Assembly: GCA_902778055.1 (NCBI GenBank)
Contig: CACYWL010000001.1
Coordinates: forward strand, 62,001 to 126,000
DNA length: 64,000 bases
DNA from: an uncultured Eubacteriales bacterium
Lineage (GTDB): Bacteria; Bacillota; Clostridia; Christensenellales; Aristaeellaceae
Reading direction: 5' to 3'
The notes under the pieces were generated by a model. It was not told the DNA's origin. It worked only from the letters and a program-made list of their open reading frames with translations, and searched no databases. A program made the position numbers and the translations under genes. Positions 55,545 through 64,000 of the stretch are shown one piece after another. Numbering within the stretch: the first letter of the stretch is position 1; each line of letters starts with the position of its first letter.

Positions 55545-55571
55545 CGGTTTTGGAAAATGATTCCGAAACCG
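55545..55571 (+). promoter_or_regulatory. 5'-end hairpin of the SLC13-like gene
   Basis: Eleven-bp stem with one G-U (55545-55555 with 55561-55571) begins 7 nt after a -10-like TACTAT (55533-55538), so it would form the extreme 5' end of the mRNA. The ribosome site AAAGGAAG follows at 55584. Confidence 0.5.
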
Positions 55572-55602
55572 AATTTATGTTTAAAGGAAGTAGTCTGTAA
55601 GA

Positions 55603-56886
55603 ATGACAACGGCGCTGATCATTTTTGTACTGATGTACGCGGGTATGCTGATTTTTTCCAAATGGCGCGTCTGGTTTGCGGTCGGAGCTGCCGCCTGCAT
55701 GATTATCTTCGGTGTGCTCCCGGTCGGCGCGGTGCTGTCCAATATCAACTGGAACGTCATTATGATGATTGCCGGGACGATGGGCCTGGTGACCCTGTTT
55801 GTTGAAACCGGGATGCCCTCCCGTCTGGCGGACATGATTCTGAACAAAGTGCCCAGTGCCTGCTGGGCTGTGGTCGCTCTTTCCGCCTTTTCCGGGATCA
55901 TTTCGGCTTTTGTGGACAATGTGGCCACCGTGCTGATGCTGGCTCCGGTTGGGCTGGAGATGTGCAGAAAGCTGAAAATGAACCCGGTTCCGGTGATCAT
56001 CGCCATCGCGGTCAGCAGCAATCTGCAGGGAGCGGCCACACTGGTGGGAGACACCACCAGTATTCTGCTCGGCGATTACGCGGGAATGACCTTCCTCGAT
56101 TTTATCTGGTGGAAGGGAAGACCCGGCATCTTCTGGGCCGTTGAGCTGGGCGCAGCGGGAACCATTGCGATTCTGTATCTTCTGTTCCGGAAGAACAGGG
56201 AACCGATTGAAAATCAGAAGCTGACCCCTGTGACGGACTATTTTCCGGGCTGGATGATGCTGGCCATAGTAGGCCTTTTGATTCTGGCCAGCTTTATTCC
56301 GTTCCCGGGCAGGCTGGATGATCTGAAGAACGGCCTGATCTGTATATTTGTTTTCCTGATCACGCTGATCCGTTCCTGCCTGAAGAAACGGAACACAGAG
56401 CCCCTGAAGCTGGTGGCCGGCGAGATGGATTATCAGACGCTGGCCATGCTCTGCGGCCTATTCGTGGTTGTGGCTTCGATCCGGGAGGCCGGCATCATCG
56501 ACGCGATTGCCAAATGGTTTTCCACCATTGGAGAAGGAAATCTGTTCGGCCTGTATACCCTGATTGTTTTCGGGTCCGTGATCCTGAGCGCCTTTATCGA
56601 CAATATTCCCTATGTGGCTGCCATGCTTCCGGTGATTGAGGCTCTGAGCGGAAATCTTGGAATCGCTCCTTATGTCCTGTATTTCGGTCTGCTGACGGGA
56701 GCCACCCTGGGCGGCAATATCACCCCCTTCGGCGCCTCTGCCAATGTGGCCGGTATCGGAATCCTGCGGAAGGAAGGCTGTGAGGTAAAGAACAAGGATT
56801 TCTTCCGGATCGGCATTCCCTTTACACTGACCGCAGTGGTTATCGGATATCTGTTTATCTGGCTTGTCTGGAGCGGCGCGATGTGA
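55603..56886 (+). CDS. SLC13/ArsB/NhaD-type ion transporter
   Basis: 427 residues with about 11-12 membrane helices. It shows the two inverted-repeat signatures of the ion transporter superfamily: SAFVDNVATVLMLAP (about 105-119) and SAFIDNIPYVAAMLP (about 329-343), with the DN pairs at the core, and GGNITPFGASANVAGIGI near 370. Substrate could be an anion (arsenite, citrate, succinate) or sodium/proton exchange; sequence alone does not decide. No arsR/arsC neighbours. AAAGGAAG precedes the ATG. Confidence 0.85.
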   Translation: MTTALIIFVLMYAGMLIFSKWRVWFAVGAAACMIIFGVLPVGAVLSNINWNVIMMIAGTMGLVTLFVETGMPSRLADMILNKVPSACWAVVALSAFSGIISAFVDNVATVLMLAPVGLEMCRKLKMNPVPVIIAIAVSSNLQGAATLVGDTTSILLGDYAGMTFLDFIWWKGRPGIFWAVELGAAGTIAILYLLFRKNREPIENQKLTPVTDYFPGWMMLAIVGLLILASFIPFPGRLDDLKNGLICIFVFLITLIRSCLKKRNTEPLKLVAGEMDYQTLAMLCGLFVVVASIREAGIIDAIAKWFSTIGEGNLFGLYTLIVFGSVILSAFIDNIPYVAAMLPVIEALSGNLGIAPYVLYFGLLTGATLGGNITPFGASANVAGIGILRKEGCEVKNKDFFRIGIPFTLTAVVIGYLFIWLVWSGAM

Positions 56887-56900
56887 ATGTCTGATTCCGC

Positions 56901-56959
56901 TGGACATTCCTGAACAATGTGGTATAATACCCGGCGCGGAGAAGAAAGCTTCTCCGCGC
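56901..56959 (+). promoter_or_regulatory. Promoter and 5'-end hairpin of the cation/proton antiporter gene
   Basis: TGGACA (56901-56906), 16-nt spacer, TATAAT (56923-56928). A perfect 11-bp hairpin (56934-56944 with 56949-56959, AAAG loop) starts right at the predicted transcription start, followed 19 nt later by the AAAGGAAG ribosome site. Confidence 0.7.
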
Positions 56960-56996
56960 TTATTCAGTTTTCCAGACGGAAAGGAAGCGTTTCTCT

Positions 56997-58301
56997 TTGC
57001 AGTATCTTCTCATGACAGCGGTGGCACTTTTTGCCGGCCTGCTGATGACCCGTGTATTCAACAAATTTCATCTGCCTGATGTGACCGCCTATCTGGTCAC
57101 CGGTGTCCTGATCGGCCCCTGCTTTCTGGGATCCCTCGGACTGGGTTTCAAGACCTTTGAACAGGTGGAATCCCTGAGCCTGATCAACGATGTGGCTCTG
57201 GGTTTTATCGCGTTTGCCATCGGCCATGAATTCAGGCTTTCCGCGCTGAAACAGACGGGAAAGCAGGCGACCATTATCGGTATTCTGCAGGCGGTGACCG
57301 CAACGATCTTTGTCGATGCGGCGCTGATCTGCTTCCACTTTCTGAGACCCGATCTCCTCAGCATCGGATCCGCCATTACCCTGGGCGCAATTGCGGCCGC
57401 TACCGCACCCGCGGCAACGCTGATGGTTGTCCGGCAATACAAGGCAAAAGGACCGGTGACCGATGTTCTGCTCCCGGTGGTTGCGCTGGATGATGCCGTA
57501 GGCCTTGTGATCTTTGCCGTTTCCTTCGGCATCGCGCAGGCCATGAAGGCCGGCAATACCAATATTCTGGCCCTGATCATCGAGCCTGTCGGGGAGGTTG
57601 TCCTGAGCCTTGCGCTCGGAGGCGTGACCGGGTTTCTGCTGACGATTGCGGAAAGGTATTTCCACTCTCACCGGAACCGGAATGCCCTGATCGTCGGAAG
57701 CGTGATTCTGACCGTGGCCCTGAGCCAGCTGAGCTTCAATGTCGGCCCCTTTCATTTCGGCTTTTCCTCTCTGCTGGTCTGCATGATGCTGGGCACCGTT
57801 TTCTGCAATTACTGTCCCCTGAGCGAAGAGCTGATGCTGGCCGCGGACCGCTGGAGCGGCCCCGTGCTGACACTGTTTTTCGTCCTTAGCGGCGCGGAGC
57901 TTCAGTTCCAGGTGTTCGCGAATCCTTCCGTGATTCTGATCGGCGTCATTTACATTATTTCCCGTTCCCTGGGCAAGTATTGCGGAGCGAGGTTCAGCTC
58001 CACGCTGGCCCACAGCCCCGAAACGGTTCGCAAGTATCTCGGTATCACGCTTCTTCCTCAGGCCGGCGTGGCTCTCGGCATGTGCGCCACGGCTGCAAGG
58101 CTGATGGGAGAGGAAGGAATCCTGATTCGGAATATCATCCTTTTCTCTGTTCTGATCTATGAGCTGATCGGACCCAGCCTGACGAAGATGGCTCTGACCA
58201 AGGCAGGGGATATTCAGGCCATTCCGAAAGAGGTCAGCGAGAGACGGAAGAAACAGCTCGAGCATATTTCCAAACCCGTTCCGCCGGCATTTGACAAATA
58301 A
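56997..58301 (+). CDS. Cation:proton antiporter, CPA2 family
   Basis: 434 residues from TTG at 56997 (AAAGGAAG about 10 nt before); an ATG 15 bp later is an alternative start. About 12-13 helices, with the early PDVTAYLVTGVLIGP (22-36) and the double aspartate ALDDAVGLVIF (about 162-172) that marks electrogenic NapA/KefB-type antiporters. No C-terminal RCK/TrkA-N domain is present, so it is a minimal transporter. Exchanges Na+ or K+ for H+ across the membrane; the ion cannot be named. The 5' leader is structured (see promoter entry). Confidence 0.9.
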   Translation: MQYLLMTAVALFAGLLMTRVFNKFHLPDVTAYLVTGVLIGPCFLGSLGLGFKTFEQVESLSLINDVALGFIAFAIGHEFRLSALKQTGKQATIIGILQAVTATIFVDAALICFHFLRPDLLSIGSAITLGAIAAATAPAATLMVVRQYKAKGPVTDVLLPVVALDDAVGLVIFAVSFGIAQAMKAGNTNILALIIEPVGEVVLSLALGGVTGFLLTIAERYFHSHRNRNALIVGSVILTVALSQLSFNVGPFHFGFSSLLVCMMLGTVFCNYCPLSEELMLAADRWSGPVLTLFFVLSGAELQFQVFANPSVILIGVIYIISRSLGKYCGARFSSTLAHSPETVRKYLGITLLPQAGVALGMCATAARLMGEEGILIRNIILFSVLIYELIGPSLTKMALTKAGDIQAIPKEVSERRKKQLEHISKPVPPAFDK

Positions 58302-58313
58302 TTAAAAAAATGC

Positions 58314-58342
58314 TTGCAATCGGCCTTGCTGTGTGGTATCAT
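58314..58342 (+). promoter_or_regulatory. Promoter of rpmE
   Basis: TTGCAA (58314-58319), 17-nt spacer, TATCAT (58337-58342), with a GTGTGG sequence just before the -10 as in other promoters of this window. Confidence 0.72.
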
Positions 58343-58392
58343 ACGTTTTGCGGCTTGGCCGCCATTGCATACGCGAAAGAGGTGAAACAGCA

Positions 58393-58593
58393 ATGAAGGA
58401 AGGAATCCATCCCCAGTACGGTAAATGCGTCGTTCGCTGCGTATGCGGTGAGACCTTCGAGACCGGCTCCACGAAGAAAGAGTTGAAGGTGGATATCTGC
58501 TCCAAGTGCCATCCTTTCTACACGGGCAAGCAGAAGCTGGTTGATACGGGTGGACGCGTGGATCGCTTCAAAAAGCGCTTCGGGCTCGAGTAA
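58393..58593 (+). CDS. rpmE: 50S ribosomal protein L31
   Basis: 66 residues from the ATG at 58393 with AGAGGTG upstream; 20 extra residues in the open frame have no ribosome site. Zinc-type (C+) L31: Cys12, Cys16, Cys18 and the [10 protein letters not shown] pair Cys36-Cys39, with the basic C-terminal end ([10 protein letters not shown]). Binds the large subunit near the 5S rRNA and bridges the subunits. Monocistronic, with own promoter and terminator. Confidence 0.97.
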   Translation: MKEGIHPQYGKCVVRCVCGETFETGSTKKELKVDICSKCHPFYTGKQKLVDTGGRVDRFKKRFGLE

Positions 58594-58605
58594 GACCGAA
58601 AGAAT

Positions 58606-58638
58606 CAGAGCGCAGTTTTCTGTGCTCTGTTTTTTTTA
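58606..58638 (+). terminator. Terminator of rpmE
   Basis: Ten-bp stem CAGAGCGCAG/CTGTGCTCTG (58606-58615, 58620-58629, one G-U), loop TTTT, then eight or nine T. Confidence 0.92.
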
Positions 58639-58720
58639 TGCCCGCAGGAGCGGACTGCAGATTTAAATATGAAAGTCATGTTACAAAAATAATAAGAATA
58701 CTTCCAAATTTTCAAACCCC

Positions 58721-58749
58721 TTTCCAAAACGGGCGTGTTTTGCTATAAT
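58721..58749 (+). promoter_or_regulatory. Promoter of the BMP transporter locus
   Basis: TTTCCA (58721-58726), 17-nt spacer, TATAAT (58744-58749). A small CGGC-GAAA-GCCG hairpin (58761-58772) lies in the leader. Confidence 0.65.
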
Positions 58750-58794
58750 CTACCTAACAACGGCGAAAGCCGAAAAGAGAAAGGGGTAATGAAC

Positions 58795-59892
58795 ATGAAA
58801 AAGTTCCTTGCGCTGCTTTTGGCGGCGATCATGGTTCTTGGCTGCGCCTCCGCTTTTGCGGCCACGGATTATGATGCGATTCCCGATGAGATGACAGCCG
58901 AGAATGGTCAGTATCCGATCGCCTTTGTGACGGACGTTGGTCAGCTGAAGGATCATTCCTTTAACGAGGGCATCTTCAACGGTGTGAAGCTGTATGCTTC
59001 CGAAAACGGGATTGCCTACAAGTATTATCAGCCTGCCAACGGCAATCAGGCCACCGATGACGACAGGTATGACGCGATGAAAGCGGCTGTTGACGGCGGA
59101 GCTGAAATCGTTGTCTGTGCCGGGTTCATGGCCGGCGCCGCGATTGAAAAAGCATCTTCCGAATTCACGGATGTGAAGTTCGTTTACGTGGACGGCAGCG
59201 CTTTCGGCGCGAACACCGTTGGCGTGGCCTTTAAGGAAGAACAGTGCGGTTTCTTCGCGGGCTATGCCTGCGTGAAGGACGGCTTCACCAAGCTGGGCTT
59301 CGCCGGCGGCGGCGGCGGCACGACTCCTGCCTGCTGCCGTTACGGCTATGGCTTTGTGCAGGGCGCCGAAGCCGCTGCTGCTGAGCTGGGCGTTCAGGTG
59401 GAGATGCTTTATTCCTGGCTCTACGGCGGCTCCTTCAGCGATTCTCCCGAGCTTGAAACCATGCTGAACAGCTGGTACGAGAACGGCACGGAAGTGATCT
59501 TCCCCTGCGGCGGTGCAATGTATCTGAGCTGCTTCTCCGCTGCTGCGGCGAACGAGTGCTGGGCGCTGGGCGTTGACAGAGATCAGGCTGCCGATTCTGA
59601 GTGGGTGCTGACTTCCGCGCTGAAGGGCGTTGATGCTGCTTCCTATCAGATTCTGAAGGCGTATTTCTCCGGTGAGTGGGATTCCATCGCCGGCACGAAC
59701 GTGGTGTACGGCACGGCGGAAGGCGCCATTGCACTTCCCACGGCTGAGGATTCCTGGCGCTTCTCCAAGTTCACCGTAGAGGAATACCAGAAGATGGTGG
59801 ACGATGTGGTGGCCGGAACGCTGGTGATTGATGACGATTACAGCAATATGAAGCTGGAGTATCCTCATCTGAAAGTGACGATGGTTGAATAA
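58795..59892 (+). CDS. BMP-family nucleoside-binding lipoprotein
   Basis: 365 residues from the ATG at 58795 (AAGGGG 8 nt upstream; an ATG two codons earlier is too close to it). Signal peptide with VLGCAS, a lipobox-like site at Cys17. The BMP fold shows IAFVTDVGQLKDHSFNEGIFNG near 41-62 (nucleoside-binding Asp/Asn region) and GFAGGGGGTTPACCRYGYGF near 166-185. Relatives include TmpC, PnrA and YufN, which bind purine nucleosides. It is first in the locus of the ATPase and two permeases, separated by a terminator that likely sets a higher level of the receptor. Confidence 0.92.
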   Translation: MKKFLALLLAAIMVLGCASAFAATDYDAIPDEMTAENGQYPIAFVTDVGQLKDHSFNEGIFNGVKLYASENGIAYKYYQPANGNQATDDDRYDAMKAAVDGGAEIVVCAGFMAGAAIEKASSEFTDVKFVYVDGSAFGANTVGVAFKEEQCGFFAGYACVKDGFTKLGFAGGGGGTTPACCRYGYGFVQGAEAAAAELGVQVEMLYSWLYGGSFSDSPELETMLNSWYENGTEVIFPCGGAMYLSCFSAAAANECWALGVDRDQAADSEWVLTSALKGVDAASYQILKAYFSGEWDSIAGTNVVYGTAEGAIALPTAEDSWRFSKFTVEEYQKMVDDVVAGTLVIDDDYSNMKLEYPHLKVTMVE

Positions 59893-59907
59893 TTCCGTTT
59901 TCTCCCG

Positions 59908-59936
59908 GGAAGGGCTTTTTGCCCTTCCTTTTTTTT
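59908..59936 (+). terminator. Terminator between receptor and ATPase genes
   Basis: Eight-bp stem GGAAGGGC/GCCCTTCC (59908-59915, 59921-59928), T loop, then eight T. A TATAAT at 59948-59953 just after it may start the downstream genes, although its -35 is weak. Confidence 0.9.
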
Positions 59937-59988
59937 ATGGAATCTGATATAATTCAGAAAAAAGGAATAAACATGAGGAGGCGGTCAT

Positions 59989-61545
59989 ATGGAGAATCAC
60001 CAGACGGGGAGTCCTGAATATGTGATAGAAATGATCCATATCACGAAAGAATTTCCCGGTATCATAGCCAATGATGACATTACGCTTCAGCTGAAAAAAG
60101 GTGAAATCCACGCTCTTCTGGGGGAGAACGGCGCCGGGAAATCCACGCTGATGAGCGTCCTCTTTGGTTTGTATCAGCCTGAAAAGGGGGAGATCCGCAA
60201 GAACGGTCAGGTGGTCAGGATCAGCAGCCCCAATGATGCGACCGCACTCAATATAGGCATGGTTCACCAGCATTTCAAGCTGATCGATGTTTTTACGGTG
60301 CTGGACAATATCATTCTGGGAGCAGAGGATACCAAATGCGGATTCCTGTCCAGAAAGGCAGCCCGCGAGAAGGTGAAAGCCCTGAGTGAAAAATATGGGC
60401 TCAAGGTAGATCTTGATGCGAAAATCGAAGATATTACGGTCGGAATGCAGCAACGGGTCGAAATCCTGAAGATGCTGTACCGCGATAATGACATTCTGAT
60501 TTTTGACGAACCTACAGCCGTGCTGACTCCTCAGGAAATCGATGAGCTGATGCAGATCATGAAAAACCTGGCCGCGGAAGGGAAAAGCATTCTTTTCATC
60601 AGCCATAAGCTGAATGAGATCATGGAAGTTTCCGACAGGATCACAGTTCTTCGAAAGGGCAAATACATCGGAACGGTGAACTCCTGCGATACGAATAAAC
60701 AGGATCTTTCAAACATGATGGTTGGCCGCCCGGTTCAGCTCGTGGTGGACAAGAAAGAAGCTACCCCGGGCGAGGTTGTTCTCGACGTCAGTCATTTCAC
60801 TGTTCCGGGAAGAATCCATCACCGGAATGCTGTGAATGATGTTTCTTTTCAGGTCAGGGAGGGCGAAATCGTCTGTATCGCTGGAATTGACGGCAATGGA
60901 CAGACTGATTTCATCTATGGCCTGACCGGACTTGAAAGAGTCAGCGGAGGAAAAGCCGTCCTCTGCGGACAGGACATTACACGGCAGTCCGTCAAAAAAC
61001 GCGGTTCGAATATGAGCCATATCCCGGAGGACAGACACAAACACGGCCTGGTCCTGGATTTCACGCTGGAACAGAATATGGTTTTGCAAAACTTTCTGGA
61101 ACCGGAGTTTCAGAAGGGCCAGTTTATTCGCTTCGGCGCGGTCAGAGAGTATGCCAATAAGCTGATCAATCAGTTTGATGTCAGAAGCGGACAGGGCGCA
61201 GTTACCCGCGTTCGGTCCATGTCGGGAGGCAACCAGCAGAAGGCGATTGTCGCCAGGGAACTTGACAGAGACAAGAAACTGATTATTGCGGTTCAGCCGA
61301 CACGGGGCCTCGATGTCGGTGCTATCGAGTATATTCACAAACAACTCGTTCAGCAGAGAGACTCGGGGAAGGCTGTTCTGCTTGTCAGCCTTGAGCTTGA
61401 GGAAGTGATGAGCCTTTCCGATCGGATTCTGGTGATGTACGAAGGTGAAATTGTCGGAGAGTTCAACCCGAAGGAAACCAATGTACAGGAGCTTGGTCTG
61501 TATATGACCGGCGCGAAGAGACAGCAGAGAAGGGAAGGACGGTGA
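59989..61545 (+). CDS. Nucleoside ABC transporter ATPase (two ATP-binding domains)
   Basis: 518 residues with GAGGAGG upstream. First ATPase half: Walker [10 protein letters not shown] near 46-54, signature [12 protein letters not shown] near 150 and Walker [11 protein letters not shown] near 175. The second half has a degraded Walker A ([10 protein letters not shown]) but a good signature [11 protein letters not shown] near 410 and PTRGLDVGA. This is the pattern of RbsA/YufO-type fused ATPases of nucleoside or sugar importers. It overlaps the first permease gene's possible GTG start. Confidence 0.94.
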   Translation: MENHQTGSPEYVIEMIHITKEFPGIIANDDITLQLKKGEIHALLGENGAGKSTLMSVLFGLYQPEKGEIRKNGQVVRISSPNDATALNIGMVHQHFKLIDVFTVLDNIILGAEDTKCGFLSRKAAREKVKALSEKYGLKVDLDAKIEDITVGMQQRVEILKMLYRDNDILIFDEPTAVLTPQEIDELMQIMKNLAAEGKSILFISHKLNEIMEVSDRITVLRKGKYIGTVNSCDTNKQDLSNMMVGRPVQLVVDKKEATPGEVVLDVSHFTVPGRIHHRNAVNDVSFQVREGEIVCIAGIDGNGQTDFIYGLTGLERVSGGKAVLCGQDITRQSVKKRGSNMSHIPEDRHKHGLVLDFTLEQNMVLQNFLEPEFQKGQFIRFGAVREYANKLINQFDVRSGQGAVTRVRSMSGGNQQKAIVARELDRDKKLIIAVQPTRGLDVGAIEYIHKQLVQQRDSGKAVLLVSLELEEVMSLSDRILVMYEGEIVGEFNPKETNVQELGLYMTGAKRQQRREGR

Positions 61546-61550
61546 TCTTC

Positions 61551-62849
61551 ATGAAAAAGGATTCCTTTTTTCAGAAAGACGGTGTAAAAACACTGCTGGC
61601 CTCGTTGATTTCCATCCTGATTGGCATGCTCTCCGGCGTAGTCGTCATCATTATCGTGGGAATCTTTAATGAGTCCATTTCTGCCGGAGGCATCTGGGAC
61701 GGAATCAGACTTGTTTTCCTCGGTATTTTCAATAAGGCGCGTGACGCGGCGACAGGGACTCTCATGTTTGGGTTTAATCCGACCTACATGGGGAACATGC
61801 TCTTCCGGGCCATGCCATTGATCCTGACCGGCCTTTCCGTCGCGATTGCATACAAGACGGGACTGTTCAACATCGGGGCTCCCGGACAGTATCTCGCAGG
61901 AACCTGCGCAACGCTTTTCCTGGCGCTGAGCATTCCTACTTCTTCCGTTCCCGCGTGGCTGGTCTGGCTGATCGCCTTTCTCGGCGGCATGCTGGCCGGA
62001 GCTCTGTGGGGATGTATTCCCGGGCTGCTGAAATCCCTTCTGAATATTAATGAGGTCATTGCGTGTATTATGACAAACTGGCTTTCGGCCAGCCTTGTTA
62101 CCTGGTTCTTTGATATGAGCAGCCTGAAAAATGTACTGGAAGGGACCAAGACAGGCTACATCTACAAGACCTCCATGGTGATCAACGACGTCATTGTGGA
62201 CGGCGTTCAGACGGTAGCGGGCTCCAGCATTCCGGAGGGGGCTACCGTGCTGGCTACCAGGGGCGGCGTTGCGACGTCCAAGATGGGTCTGGACATCCTT
62301 TTCAAAGGCAGCCAGGTGAACGGCGGGTTTATTGTTGCTGTCCTGCTGGCGATCCTCTTCTATGTCATCATGGAAAAGACGACGCTTGGCTATCAGCTGA
62401 AGGCCTGCGGGTCCAATCGTTTTGCCGCGAAATATGCAGGCATTCAGGATCGGCGGAATATTGTGCTGTCCATGGCGCTGGCCGGTGCGATGGCGGGCGC
62501 GGCGGGCTCTCTTTATTCGCTGAGCGGGAATACGGAGTTTTTCTGGACAACTTACCAGTCACTTCCTGCGGTCGGGTTTACAGGAATTGCAGTTGCCCTT
62601 CTGGCGATGAACAATCCCATTGGCGTTATCTTCTCGGGAATCTTCATGTCCTACTTGAATATTAACGGCCAGCAATTGACAAACCTGACGGCTTACAATG
62701 AATACATTACCGATGTCATTATTGCTGTGATTGTTTATCTTTCCGCTTTCTCCCTGATTGTAAAGACCTGGCTGAACCATAAAAGAAAGAAAAAGACTGT
62801 ATCACCCGCCGGCGGAGCCGCTGCTCATAAAGAGGAGGTGCAGGGATAA
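61551..62849 (+). CDS. Nucleoside ABC transporter permease 1 (YufP-like)
   Basis: 432 residues from the ATG at 61551 (a GTG at 61542 overlaps the ATPase stop and would add three residues). About 8-10 helices of the RbsC/BPD_transp_2 family, with the [19 protein letters not shown] stretch near 100-118 and [16 protein letters not shown] near 285-300, which are typical for the larger permease of BMP transporters. An N-terminal helix at about 17-40 precedes a periplasmic loop. Its stop overlaps the start of permease 2 (TAATG). Confidence 0.93.
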   Translation: MKKDSFFQKDGVKTLLASLISILIGMLSGVVVIIIVGIFNESISAGGIWDGIRLVFLGIFNKARDAATGTLMFGFNPTYMGNMLFRAMPLILTGLSVAIAYKTGLFNIGAPGQYLAGTCATLFLALSIPTSSVPAWLVWLIAFLGGMLAGALWGCIPGLLKSLLNINEVIACIMTNWLSASLVTWFFDMSSLKNVLEGTKTGYIYKTSMVINDVIVDGVQTVAGSSIPEGATVLATRGGVATSKMGLDILFKGSQVNGGFIVAVLLAILFYVIMEKTTLGYQLKACGSNRFAAKYAGIQDRRNIVLSMALAGAMAGAAGSLYSLSGNTEFFWTTYQSLPAVGFTGIAVALLAMNNPIGVIFSGIFMSYLNINGQQLTNLTAYNEYITDVIIAVIVYLSAFSLIVKTWLNHKRKKKTVSPAGGAAAHKEEVQG

Positions 62850-63880
62850 TGGCATTTCTTGTTCGTCAAACCCTTGTATACGCAATTCCGCTGATGATAG
62901 TTGCCCTGGCCGGCGTCTTTTCAGAGCGCAGCGGAATCATCAATCTGGCGCTTGAAGGCATGATGATTTTCGGTGCTTTCATCGGCGTGACCTGTATGAA
63001 CGTCATGGTTGGCCTGGGATGGTTTGATGCCGTCAAGGCGTCCGGAAATATGTGGACCATGCAGTGGCTGCTCCTTCTGGCCATGATGGTTTCAGCGGTG
63101 GCCGGGTGCGTCTTTTCACTGCTTCTTGCCTTCGCAGCCATCAACCTGAAAGCGGATCAGACCATCGGAGGAACAGCACTGAATATGCTGGCGCCTGCCA
63201 TCGTGCTCTTCCTGGTCAGAATCACTGCCAAGCAGAACAATCTTCTGCTGGCGAGCGGAGATTCAGCGACCTGGTTTATGATTAAAAAATCCATGTGGGG
63301 CTTTGATAAAAGCTACAAATTCGGGTTCTTTGGAGATGCTTTTCTGAACAAGGTCTATCTGACCACGTACTTCTGTATTATTCTTTTCATTATCATGTCA
63401 GTTTTTCTCTACAAGACCAGATTCGGCATTCGCCTCCGCTCCTGCGGAGAAAACCCTCAGGCCTCTGCTTCCCTGGGCATTAACGTGAATAAGATGCGCT
63501 ATGCCGGTGTCATGATTTCCGGGGCTCTGGCCGGCCTTGGCGGCTGTGTGTTCGCGGTGACTACGGCGAATGCTTCCGCAAACGGTGATGTTGCCGGGTT
63601 TGGCTTTCTGGCCCTCGCCGTCATGATTTTCGGAAACTGGAAGCCGCTTCCCATCGCGGGCGGAGCCCTTCTCTTCGGTTTGTTCAAATGTATTGCCGCC
63701 TCCTATAATACACTTGATGTCAACGGAGACGGTGTATACGCGCTGGCCAGCATCGGATTGGACAGCAACTTCTACAGAATGCTTCCGTACCTGATCACGC
63801 TGATTGTACTGGCATTTACATCCAAGAGCTCCAGGGCACCGAAGGCGGAAGGCATTCCCTATGATCCGGGAAAACGGTAA
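62849..63880 (+). CDS. Nucleoside ABC transporter permease 2 (YufQ-like)
   Basis: 343 residues, RbsC-family fold with about 8-9 helices. ERSGIINLALEGMMIFGAF near 26-44 and LRSCGENPQASASLGINVNK near 196-215 are the hallmark motifs of the second permease of BMP-type transporters. The start codon overlaps the stop of permease 1, so they are coupled. Completes the importer with the BMP receptor and the double ATPase. Confidence 0.94.
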   Translation: MAFLVRQTLVYAIPLMIVALAGVFSERSGIINLALEGMMIFGAFIGVTCMNVMVGLGWFDAVKASGNMWTMQWLLLLAMMVSAVAGCVFSLLLAFAAINLKADQTIGGTALNMLAPAIVLFLVRITAKQNNLLLASGDSATWFMIKKSMWGFDKSYKFGFFGDAFLNKVYLTTYFCIILFIIMSVFLYKTRFGIRLRSCGENPQASASLGINVNKMRYAGVMISGALAGLGGCVFAVTTANASANGDVAGFGFLALAVMIFGNWKPLPIAGGALLFGLFKCIAASYNTLDVNGDGVYALASIGLDSNFYRMLPYLITLIVLAFTSKSSRAPKAEGIPYDPGKR

Positions 63881-63889
63881 TGCGACCGC

Positions 63890-63916
63890 GGAGCCTTCTT
63901 CCGGAAGGCTCCTTTT
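63890..63916 (+). terminator. Terminator of the nucleoside importer locus
   Basis: Nine-bp stem (63890-63898 with 63904-63912) followed by TTTT, 10 bp after the permease stop. Confidence 0.88.
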
Positions 63917-63941
63917 AAGGCAGTTTCGGAGGAAAAAGGAA

Positions 63942-64000
63942 ATGAACGAGATTATGGTCATCGGCATTGCCGGCGGAACGGGCAGCGGGAAAACGACGAT
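63942..64000 (+). CDS. udk: Probable uridine kinase, 5' end only
   Basis: Only the first 19 or so codons are in the window. The ATG at 63942 has GGAGGAAAAAGGAA upstream, and the product begins MNEIMVIGIAGGTGSGKTT, with a Walker A loop in the position and context of uridine kinase (Udk), which starts in just this way. Position directly after a nucleoside importer supports pyrimidine nucleoside salvage. Other P-loop kinases such as phosphoribulokinase-like proteins remain possible until the rest is seen. Confidence 0.72.
   Translation, partial: MNEIMVIGIAGGTGSGKTT

Noticed and set aside
55603..56886. Arsenite transporter arsB
   Set aside because: The family is broader than ArsB and there are no arsenic resistance neighbours.

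Overview
The window reads as chromosome of an anaerobic Gram-positive Clostridia-type Firmicute (Bacillota). I infer this from a T-box in front of thrS, a DUF951 protein, NrdR, many ABC sugar importers with separate solute-binding proteins, strong AGGAGG ribosome binding sites, TTGACA/TATAAT promoters and moderately high GC. A gut or rumen relative of the Christensenellales is plausible, but I cannot prove this from sequence alone. I saw no rRNA or tRNA genes, CRISPR arrays, insertion sequences or phage genes.

Layout. 0-3.3 kb (minus strand): a sugar ABC importer (binding protein and two permeases). 3.7-10.6 kb: a 1619-residue secreted surface protein with about 13 His/Cys repeats followed by Cna-B/MBG/MucBP-like modules, then an orphan family-5 solute-binding protein. 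10.7-12.8 kb: threonine T-box and thrS. 12.9-15.8 kb: an SNF2-family helicase. 15.9-24.5 kb: one promoter drives six closely packed genes: CotH/lamin-tail protein, DUF4956 membrane protein, VTC-type polyphosphate polymerase, secreted PIG-L deacetylase, ClpB-like AAA+ ATPase and an unknown protein. 24.6-27.8 kb: a structured noncoding RNA, then a separately promoted MotA/ZorA-like and MotB/ZorB-like motor pair plus a small membrane-anchored protein. 27.8-33.9 kb: DUF951 gene, pheST, xylB-nrdR. 33.9-41.6 kb (minus strand): type II topoisomerase pair (topoisomerase IV-like), ybaB, recR, rmuC, galM. 41.9-55.4 kb: an unusual double importer locus in which two binding proteins and four permeases flank an NHL/TPR protein, a YIP1 protein and a DUF5696 protein. 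55.6-58.3 kb: two ion transporters. 58.4 kb: rpmE. 58.8-63.9 kb: BMP-type nucleoside importer, ending in the first codons of a probable uridine kinase.

How the parts work together. The 15.9-27.8 kb region is the best candidate for an undescribed system. It combines a protein-kinase-like CotH, a polyphosphate polymerase with a membrane partner, an AAA+ unfoldase-like protein and a proton-driven stator-like pair bound to peptidoglycan. Its motor is related in layout to the Zorya defence proteins ZorA/ZorB, but no ZorC-like gene is present in the window, and the only SNF2 helicase lies upstream of the cluster under separate control. The 42-55 kb region looks like a dedicated uptake and sensing locus for a complex polysaccharide. 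It has no ATPase gene of its own, so a shared MsmK-type ATPase elsewhere is likely. The BMP transporter and uridine kinase suggest nucleoside salvage.
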